Below the pieces are notes generated by a model. The model did no database searches. It had not been told where the DNA came from and saw only the letters and a program-made list of their open reading frames with translations. From an uncultured Actinomyces sp. (GTDB taxonomy: Bacteria > Actinomycetota > Actinomycetes > Actinomycetales > Actinomycetaceae), in assembly GCA_938028585.1 (NCBI GenBank), contig CALIZH010000432.1, forward strand, positions 1 to 11,393: 11,393 nucleotides of DNA. The letters run 5' to 3'. This document shows, one piece after another, positions 7,397 through 11,393 of the stretch. Made by a program: the position numbers and the translations under genes. Positions within the stretch are counted from its first letter, which is position 1; each line of letters starts with the position of its first letter.

Positions 7397-8527
7397 ATGA
7401 CTTTGACCTCGCAGAACGTTCTTGATGCCCTGTCGACTGTTATCGACCCCGAAATTCGTCGTCCAATTACCGATCTCAATATGGTCGATTCCATCAATAT
7501 CGATGGTTCAACGGTTTCGGTGACAATCTTGCTGACAACAGCGGGATGTCCTTTGCGAACAACGATCTCAGAGGACGTCAACAAGACCCTCAGCGCCCTG
7601 GACGGCGTGACTGATGTCAAGGTCACCATGGATGTCATGAACGATGAGCAGAAAAAGGCTCTTCGCGAGAAGCTCAACGGTGGTCGCCCCGAACGCGAAA
7701 TTCTGTTTGCACGCCCCGATTCTCTGACACGCGTCATTGCCGTCACCTCTGGAAAGGGCGGTGTCGGCAAGTCCTCGATGACCGCAAACCTTGCCGCTGC
7801 GATGGCTCGTCAAGGCCTCAAGGTCGGAGTGATGGATGCCGATATCTATGGCTTCTCAATCCCTCGAATGCTGGGAGTGAGCCACGATCCTCAGGTCATT
7901 GACGGAATGATCATTCCGCCTTTGGGAGCCGAAGGAGTCAAGGTTGTCTCGATTGGCATGTTCGTTCCCGATGGCCAGCCCGTCATTTGGCGTGGCCCTA
8001 TGCTCCACCGCGCACTTCAGCAATTCCTCGCAGATGTTTTCTGGGGCGACCTTGATGTTCTACTCATCGATATGCCTCCCGGCACCGGCGATGTCGCAAT
8101 TTCGATCGCACAGCTCCTGCCCAATGCTGAAATTCTGGTTGTGACAACTCCGCAGATTGCTGCAGCCGAGGTCGCTGAGCGCGCTGGTTCCATCGCAACT
8201 CAGACGGATCAGAAGGTCATCGGTGTCATCGAGAATATGTCCTACCTCCCCCAGCCCGACGGCTCCAAGTTGGAGATCTTCGGTCACGGTGGCGGCCAGT
8301 CTGTATCTGATCGTTTGAGCGCTCAGCTCGGCTATTCGGTTCCGCTTCTGGGACAGGTTCCGTTGGACATTTCGCTGCGCGAAGGTGGCGATGCTGGCGA
8401 TCCCGTTTCAACACACGAAGGTCCAGCTGCGCAGGTCCTCCAAGAGCTCGCGGGCTCGCTCGCACATGCCTCGCGCGGACTTGCGGGACGCCCACTGGGT
8501 GTCGCCCCCCTGAACAAAACCATTTAA
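7397..8527 (+). CDS. mrp: Mrp/NBP35/ApbC-family Fe-S carrier or scaffold ATPase
   Basis: A 376-residue P-loop ATPase that carries or assembles Fe-S clusters for apoproteins. The N-terminal MIP18/DUF59 domain is residues about 5-80, with its conserved Cys51 in a TAGCPL motif. The deviant Walker A GKGGVGKS is at 119-126; DADIYG and DMPPGTGD (225-232) follow. The ApbC-type CxxC that bridges a cluster at the dimer interface is absent: after ENMS (279-282) the sequence is YLPQPDGSKLEIFG. I recall the same loss in other actinobacterial Mrp proteins. The ATG at 7397 is 42 bp after the DUF1003 stop. TAGGAT just upstream can be read either as a weak AGGA ribosome site or as a -10 for a leaderless start, so independent transcription is possible. 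Confidence 0.95.
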   Translation: MTLTSQNVLDALSTVIDPEIRRPITDLNMVDSINIDGSTVSVTILLTTAGCPLRTTISEDVNKTLSALDGVTDVKVTMDVMNDEQKKALREKLNGGRPEREILFARPDSLTRVIAVTSGKGGVGKSSMTANLAAAMARQGLKVGVMDADIYGFSIPRMLGVSHDPQVIDGMIIPPLGAEGVKVVSIGMFVPDGQPVIWRGPMLHRALQQFLADVFWGDLDVLLIDMPPGTGDVAISIAQLLPNAEILVVTTPQIAAAEVAERAGSIATQTDQKVIGVIENMSYLPQPDGSKLEIFGHGGGQSVSDRLSAQLGYSVPLLGQVPLDISLREGGDAGDPVSTHEGPAAQVLQELAGSLAHASRGLAGRPLGVAPLNKTI

Positions 8528-8566
8528 TTCAAGGAATCGCCGCCACAATGGCGCGTAGTCATCAAG

Positions 8567-8602
8567 TTGACAAGGGTTGTGCGTAACCTATGAGACATAG
8601 GT
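8567..8602 (+). promoter_or_regulatory. Promoter and 17-bp palindromic operator for the methyltransferase gene
   Basis: A perfect -35 TTGACA (8567-8572) is followed after 16 bp by TATGAG (8589-8594), a weak -10. Lying across that -10 is a perfect inverted repeat: ACCTATG (8586-8592), AGA, CATAGGT (8596-8602). A dimeric regulator bound there would cover the -10 and the start site. The start codon at 8623 has its own GGAGG site 5 nt upstream. The regulator is not identified. Confidence 0.5.
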
Positions 8603-8622
8603 ACACGAGTGCGGAGGAAAAG

Positions 8623-9258
8623 ATGGCGTCAGATAAAGCCTTGAGTTGGGTTTTCGCGGAAGAATTCGTCGAAGAAAACGAGCTTCTTGCGCAAGCTCGC
8701 GAGGCTGCCACCGATTTGGGTGCTGATCCTGTCTCAACCGGAGTTGGTGCCGCCCTTCGTCTTCTGGCTGCAACCTGCGGCGCAAAAGCAGTTCTGGAGA
8801 TTGGTACGGGTGCCGGTGTTTCTGGTCTCTGGCTGCTCCAAGGCATGTCTCCCGATGGAGTTTTGACCACTATCGATCAAGAGGTTGAATTCCACAAGCA
8901 CGCGCGCCGCGCCTTTGCGGCAGCTGGGATCCCTTCCCAACGTACTCGCCTCATTGCCGGTCGCGCGTTGGACGTCCTGCCCCGCATGGCTGCCCGCGGT
9001 TACGACATGATGGTGATTGATGCGCCCAACGCTGAAATCCCCGATTATTTGGATCACGCGCTCCGTGTCCTGCGTCCCGGTGGACTGATCGTGATTGTTC
9101 ATGCTCTCTGGCATGACCAGGTTGCTGATCCCGCGCAGCGCGATGAGCAAACCGTCATGATGCGCGAGATTGCAAAGGTTCTGGGAGCTTCTGAGGAGTT
9201 CATTCCCGCTATGCTCCCCGTTGGTGATGGCCTTCTTGCTGCAGTCAAACGACGCTGA
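8623..9258 (+). CDS. O-methyltransferase family 3-like SAM-dependent methyltransferase
   Basis: A 211-residue class I methyltransferase related to the COMT/caffeoyl-CoA group, cytoplasmic. The SAM-binding motif LEIGTGAG is at about 58-65, an acidic end-of-strand-2 motif TTIDQE follows, then MMVIDAPNAEIPDYLDHALRVL and LRPGGLIVIV. In the family, a divalent metal is held by an Asp after strand 4 and an Asp-Asn pair in a (A)DN motif. Here the first Asp (VIDA) remains, but the Asp-Asn pair reads Val-His in GLIVIVHALW, so metal binding may be altered or lost. The substrate is unknown. I recall a relative (Rv1220c) near mrp and sigE in mycobacteria. The ATG at 8623 was chosen over 8590 because of the excellent GGAGG site. 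It is closed downstream by a hairpin and appears monocistronic. Confidence 0.87.
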   Translation: MASDKALSWVFAEEFVEENELLAQAREAATDLGADPVSTGVGAALRLLAATCGAKAVLEIGTGAGVSGLWLLQGMSPDGVLTTIDQEVEFHKHARRAFAAAGIPSQRTRLIAGRALDVLPRMAARGYDMMVIDAPNAEIPDYLDHALRVLRPGGLIVIVHALWHDQVADPAQRDEQTVMMREIAKVLGASEEFIPAMLPVGDGLLAAVKRR

Positions 9259-9267
9259 GCCAGGCCA

Positions 9268-9297
9268 CTTCTTCTTCCCTTCTTATTCCCTTCTTCT
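9268..9297 (+). repeat. Polypyrimidine tract with TTCTTCCC-like units
   Basis: Thirty bases consist only of C and T except for one A (9285), made of short repeated TTCTTCCC-like units directly after the methyltransferase stop. It precedes a hairpin. It could be a Rho-like loading region or simple low-complexity sequence; no stronger claim is possible. Confidence 0.4.
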
Positions 9298-9335
9298 GGT
9301 GCCCGTAGATCTCGTTCTCGCGATCTACGGGCACC
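9298..9335 (+). terminator. Hairpin terminator after methyltransferase gene
   Basis: A perfect 14-bp inverted repeat: GGTGCCCGTAGATC (9298-9311), a 10-base loop, and GATCTACGGGCACC (9322-9335). The 3' tail (GCTCTTG) is not a T-tract. Its position, 40 bp after the stop and upstream of the next promoter, fits a terminator isolating the trp leader transcript from read-through. Confidence 0.7.
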
Positions 9336-9390
9336 GCTCTTGATGATTCCCCTATCCGACTCGCTTCGTATGTCTCACTTACTGGTACCG

Positions 9391-9420
9391 TTGGCGCCCC
9401 CGAGCACCCCGCATTAGTAT
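9391..9420 (+). promoter_or_regulatory. Promoter of the trp leader transcript
   Basis: TTGGCG (9391-9396) and TAGTAT (9415-9420) are separated by 18 bp. The expected start, about 7 nt after the -10, falls at about 9427-9428, on the ATG at 9428. The leader peptide would therefore be translated from a leaderless mRNA. This agrees with the absence of a Shine-Dalgarno. Confidence 0.6.
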
Positions 9421-9427
9421 GAAAAAC

Positions 9428-9472
9428 ATGTTTGGTACTTCAGCATCTCAGATGTGGTGGTGGCTCCCCTAA
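9428..9472 (+). CDS. trpL: Tryptophan leader peptide
   Basis: A 14-residue leader peptide, MFGTSASQMWWWLP, with three consecutive UGG codons at codons 10-12 and a TAA at 9470. Tandem Trp codons in a short ORF directly before an attenuator are the hallmark of trp leader peptides; actinobacterial trp leaders with a WWW run are known (Streptomyces, Corynebacterium). When charged tRNA-Trp is scarce the ribosome stalls on 9455-9463 and blocks the start of the first RNA stem. The ATG at 9419 is in frame and would give 17 residues, but it overlaps the proposed -10 box, so the 9428 start is preferred. Its product has no function beyond being translated. Confidence 0.87.
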   Translation: MFGTSASQMWWWLP

Positions 9473-9534
9473 GGGCGGGCCTCCTTTGACGTACCTGGAA
9501 ATGATCAAGGCTCGCTCATGTGGCGGGCCTTTTT
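9462..9534 (+). promoter_or_regulatory. Tryptophan transcription attenuator (mutually exclusive stems, intrinsic terminator)
   Basis: Segment 1 (GGCTC plus CC, 9462-9469) can pair with segment 2 (9474-9481). Segment 2 (GGGCGGGCCT, 9473-9482) can instead pair over 10 bp, including two G-U pairs, with segment 3 (AGGCTCGCTC, 9508-9517). Segment 3 can instead pair with segment 4 (GCGGGCC, 9523-9529) to form a terminator hairpin followed by five T residues (9530-9534). Segments 2 and 4 hold the identical heptamer GCGGGCC, so they compete directly for segment 3. A ribosome stalled at the Trp codons covers segment 1, frees segment 2, forms the antiterminator and lets transcription reach the downstream gene. 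With ample Trp, stems 1:2 and 3:4 form and transcription ends. The pairings are read directly; the response to Trp is inferred from the established model. Confidence 0.88.
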
Positions 9535-9573
9535 CGTTGCGTTGGCCCGCCGAGGGCAAGGGATAGGAACACA

Positions 9574-10356
9574 ATGACACACGCAGACACACCCCACGTG
9601 ATCTCGCGCGAGGTGCGCTACCACCCAGACGGCGGCAAGCTTTTGGCTTACCTGTGCGAAAAGGGCTTGGTCCCCCAATCGGCCTCGGGTCACCCAACAC
9701 GAGTTGTCCTCTTAGATAGCGCCGATATCGCTTCGAAGCAGCACCTCACCACCATTGCAGTTCTTGATACTTCCGCGTCGATTCAATGCGATGGAGACTT
9801 CGTACGCGTCACCTCAACCAATCCGGTTGATGGCCAAAGCGCGCTCAATCAGGTCTGCGAGGCTCTCCCGAACGCTCTACGCGAGCGGAAGGAGACGCAT
9901 GCTCTTTTCGAGCTTCCCTCCCTCCGTGAAGACGAGGCCGATGAGGAAACACGCTTGAAAGAGCGCGCAACCATGGAGCCCTTGCGAGTTCTCACCGATA
10001 CTCCAATCGATCACCCGCACCTACCTTTGGTCGCCGGAACCGTTTCTTTTGATTACCTCGCAACATACGAATCCCTACCCGATGTTGACCAGGGATTTAA
10101 TTCCTGCCCTGATTACTTGTTCTTCCTTGCGCGAATCATTTTGGTCGTCGACCATCCTTCGCAAAGCGCCAACATTGTCGGAGCCTCACTCGACCGTGAT
10201 TCTCCTGAACAGCAAATCAATGCGCTTGTGGCTGCCAGCCATGAGTTCAACGATATGGAAACGGTGCGCATCATGAAGCAAATCGTACCAGAATACAAGA
10301 GTCAGCACTCAAAATATGAAGAGTTGGACAAAACGACAGAAATAGAAACCAACTGA
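9574..10356 (+). CDS. Orphan N-terminal domain of anthranilate synthase component I (truncated TrpE)
   Basis: A 260-residue protein matching only the N-terminal domain (Anth_synt_I_N) of long Corynebacterium/E. coli-type TrpE. Residues 7-27 resemble the C. glutamicum start (PHV, VRYH), and VVLLDSADIASK at 44-55 corresponds to the LLES feedback motif (Asp48-Ser49 in place of Glu-Ser). AGTVSFDYLATYESLP and NSCPDYLFFLARIILVVDH match the later part of the domain. The frame then runs into a lysine/glutamate-rich tail and stops before the chorismate-binding domain, which in full TrpE supplies catalysis and the rest of the Trp pocket. Full TrpE is about 500-520 residues. The protein has no Trp residue. 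The start has a GGATAGGA site. It is preceded by a trp attenuator and followed by a strong terminator, with no trpG or trpD. It may be a stand-alone regulatory domain or a truncated remnant without frame damage; both remain open. Anthranilate synthase activity is not expected. Confidence 0.8.
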   Translation: MTHADTPHVISREVRYHPDGGKLLAYLCEKGLVPQSASGHPTRVVLLDSADIASKQHLTTIAVLDTSASIQCDGDFVRVTSTNPVDGQSALNQVCEALPNALRERKETHALFELPSLREDEADEETRLKERATMEPLRVLTDTPIDHPHLPLVAGTVSFDYLATYESLPDVDQGFNSCPDYLFFLARIILVVDHPSQSANIVGASLDRDSPEQQINALVAASHEFNDMETVRIMKQIVPEYKSQHSKYEELDKTTEIETN

Positions 10357-10401
10357 TACCGACTCGTTTCTCACCAAGTCTCTTAAAGGCACCTTATTCT
10401 C

Positions 10402-10448
10402 AAGGCTGCCAACTGACAGAATCCTACCGTCAGTTGGCAGCCTTTTTT
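10402..10448 (+). terminator. Strong intrinsic terminator after the TrpE fragment
   Basis: A 14-bp perfect stem, GGCTGCCAACTGAC (10404-10417) with GTCAGTTGGCAGCC (10429-10442), is extended by A-T pairs at its base. The loop is 11 nt and six T residues follow (10443-10448). It lies 45 bp after the stop codon. It is the most canonical terminator in the window and shows that the transcript is designed to end here rather than continue into further trp genes. Confidence 0.93.
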
Positions 10449-10750
10449 GCGCACTGAAAAACAACCTTCAATCAATCCTCCCACCTATCGGACCAGTCAG
10501 ACCAGTCGAACCCATCCGGATAGAACTACCCGCCAAGTTACCACCACGATTAACTGCCCTAAAAATTGACAGCGTATTTTCTTCAGAAAAATAAAGAAAA
10601 ATCGGTGTCGGTCGAAGAGAGAGGAAAGTCAGCAAAAGAAAACCCTCCTTTTGCCCCTAAAAAATAAGAATCTGCTCAATTTCCTCTAAAAACTGCCTCG
10701 TTTTCGCAAAAAACGCAGCATCTGAAGGGAGCAACACACTTCTGCCATTC

Positions 10751-10829
10751 GTCAGTTTCCTTATTGCGTCGGCGGATAGAATAAGGAAGTGAACTGACGC
10801 AATAAGGATGTTGGCCAGCATCCTTATTG
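10751..10829. repeat. Cluster of competing inverted repeats around CCTTATTG
   Basis: Four copies of the CCTTATT word (two per strand) make three alternative stems. Stem A: GTCAGTTTCCTTATT (10751-10765) with AATAAGGAA plus AACTGAC (10780-10798, 3-nt insertion). Stem B: CCTTATTGCGTC (10759-10770) with GACGCAATAAGG (10796-10807), 12 bp perfect. Stem C: CAATAAGGATG (10800-10810) with CATCCTTATTG (10819-10829), 11 bp perfect around an 8-nt loop. A and B share arms, as do B and C, so A+C and B are mutually exclusive. Function unknown: possible RNA switch, protein-binding site or remnant of a mobile element end. Confidence 0.75.
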
Positions 10830-11119
10830 TATTCACGAAAACAATCATAAAAAACGCCCTCATAAAAGGCCTACAGAAAGAACTGATACGGAAGCGAAGC
10901 TTTCTCAACCTATCTCACACCAACAAAGTAAGAACTATTTTTACAAAAGAATGATTTGCTCTCTGAGATTTCGGAGAAACTTTTCAGCCAAGCTAACATG
11001 GAAAGAAGCAGGCTGGGAAAGGGCAACACTCCCCCCTTCATGTCTCTCTACCCACTCGGTTTCAAATCATAAGTATTCTTACACAACGCGGTAACTGAAA
11101 GCTACAGGCCTATGATTTT

Positions 11120-11139
11120 CACTTTCTCTCAGGAAAGTG
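11120..11139. repeat. Small hairpin CACTTTC/GAAAGTG
   Basis: CACTTTC (11120-11126) and GAAAGTG (11133-11139) form a perfect 7-bp stem around TCTCAG. There is no T-tract directly after it in either direction, so a terminator role is doubtful. Confidence 0.4.
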
Positions 11140-11297
11140 CATCCTCTCTGCCTCTCAAGTGCTTCTATTTGTTTTCATATTACAACACTTTGCAAGATAT
11201 TTGTAACTCTTACCTATTTTTAAGTAAAATAGCTGTATATTTGCAGGCCTACAATAGGGCGATGTCTATCTCTGCTTTGCCCCTTTGAGGGATAAGA

Positions 11298-11393
11298 TTA
11301 CAGATTTTTCTCTGTAGCCTCTTGTTTTTCACTTGCATACATCGTTTGCAGGGAGCTAAGAGAATACCTCTTTGCAAACTGTCGAGCCAGAAT
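11298..11393 (-). CDS. Possible 3' end of a minus-strand gene (31 residues, partial)
   Basis: On the minus strand one frame is open from the window edge to a TAA at 11300-11298. It encodes a 31-residue stretch containing LARQFAKRYSLSSLQTMY and a charged end (EKQEATEKNL), which reads like an ordinary protein C-terminus. I do not recognise it. A second minus frame is also open at the edge for about 48 codons, and an open run this short can arise by chance, so the call is weak. DNA beyond the right edge is needed to decide. Confidence 0.25.
   Translation of the reverse strand: MLARQFAKRYSLSSLQTMYASEKQEATEKNL

Larger units (their letters stand above)
10449..11393. other. AT-rich stretch without a convincing complete gene
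   Basis: About 945 bp with clearly lower GC than the rest of the window. The shift seems to begin inside the last codons of the TrpE fragment, at about 10290. I find no long frame with coding character on either strand and no tRNA, CRISPR or transposase. It contains a cluster of competing inverted repeats (10751-10829), a small hairpin (11120-11139), three scattered AGGCCTA octamer-like words (around 10867, 11105 and 11245) and possibly the 3' end of a gene at the right edge. The composition suggests acquired or decaying DNA. Confidence 0.6.

Noticed and set aside
8541..8553. CGCCA-CAA-TGGCG hairpin after mrp
   Set aside because: A 5-bp stem with no T-tract is too weak to call a terminator.
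9419..9472. 17-residue version of the leader peptide starting at 9419
   Set aside because: The start codon overlaps the proposed -10 TAGTAT, so it would not be in the transcript; kept only as an alternative.
9520..9573. N-terminal extension of the TrpE fragment from the ATG at 9520
   Set aside because: It begins inside the attenuator hairpin, would read through the terminator T-tract, and the added residues have no TrpE similarity.
10566..10597. Possible promoter TTGACA (10566) with TAAAGA (10592)
   Set aside because: The spacing of 20 bp is too long, the -10 is weak, and no gene follows.
10657..10908. 83-residue minus-strand open frame in the AT-rich region
   Set aside because: It spans the inverted-repeat cluster, has no clear ribosome site and no recognisable motif; its hydrophobic, Ile/Phe-rich composition is expected of AT-rich noncoding DNA.
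10357..11393. Search for the missing TrpE catalytic half (for example the GASPES or GTLSGAPK-type motifs) in any frame
   Set aside because: None was found, so this is not a simple frameshift that splits one gene.

Overview
The window looks like chromosomal DNA of a mid-to-high-GC actinobacterium, most likely from the Actinomyces/Schaalia group. This rests on codon use, several apparently leaderless starts, actinobacterial versions of Mrp, PepP and TrpE, and the order MgtE-like/CBS protein - DUF1003 protein - Mrp, which I recall from mycobacteria (Rv1232c-Rv1229c region). The genus is inference; no rRNA or marker gene is present.

Layout. 1-1476 (minus): 5' part of a glycogen/alpha-glucan phosphorylase gene (glgP) running off the left edge, with an operator-like palindrome upstream. 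1585-3065 (minus): a translationally coupled pair, a PHP-domain phosphoesterase followed by a MarC-family membrane protein. 3123-4655 (plus): Xaa-Pro aminopeptidase, divergent from the PHP gene and closed by a perfect hairpin shared with the converging 4714-5394 (minus) gene, a small membrane protein with a general-stress-protein-like N-terminus. 5482-8527 (plus): a soluble MgtE-N/CBS protein overlapping a DUF1003 membrane protein, then the Mrp Fe-S carrier/scaffold ATPase. 8623-9258 (plus): an O-methyltransferase-like protein with its own promoter region and a 17-bp palindrome.

The most unusual part is 9391-10448. It contains a complete tryptophan attenuator: a promoter, a 14-residue (probably leaderless) leader peptide with three consecutive Trp codons, mutually exclusive antiterminator and terminator stems, then a 260-residue protein that is only the N-terminal half of anthranilate synthase component I (TrpE). 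The reading frame stops before the chorismate-binding catalytic domain and is followed at once by a strong intrinsic terminator. No other trp gene follows. It is either a tryptophan-controlled stand-alone TrpE regulatory domain, which would be new to me, or the remnant of a trp operon cut by a deletion or insertion.

From about 10,290 the DNA turns markedly AT-rich and stays so to the end of the window (11393). I see no convincing complete gene there, only a cluster of competing inverted repeats at 10751-10829, a smaller hairpin, and a possible 3' end of a minus-strand gene at the right edge. This looks like a horizontally acquired or degenerating segment abutting the truncated trpE.

Most other genes are ordinary housekeeping: glycogen mobilisation, RNA/nucleotide turnover, peptide turnover, Fe-S assembly and membrane/ion-related proteins. 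No rRNA, tRNA, CRISPR array or recognisable insertion sequence was seen.
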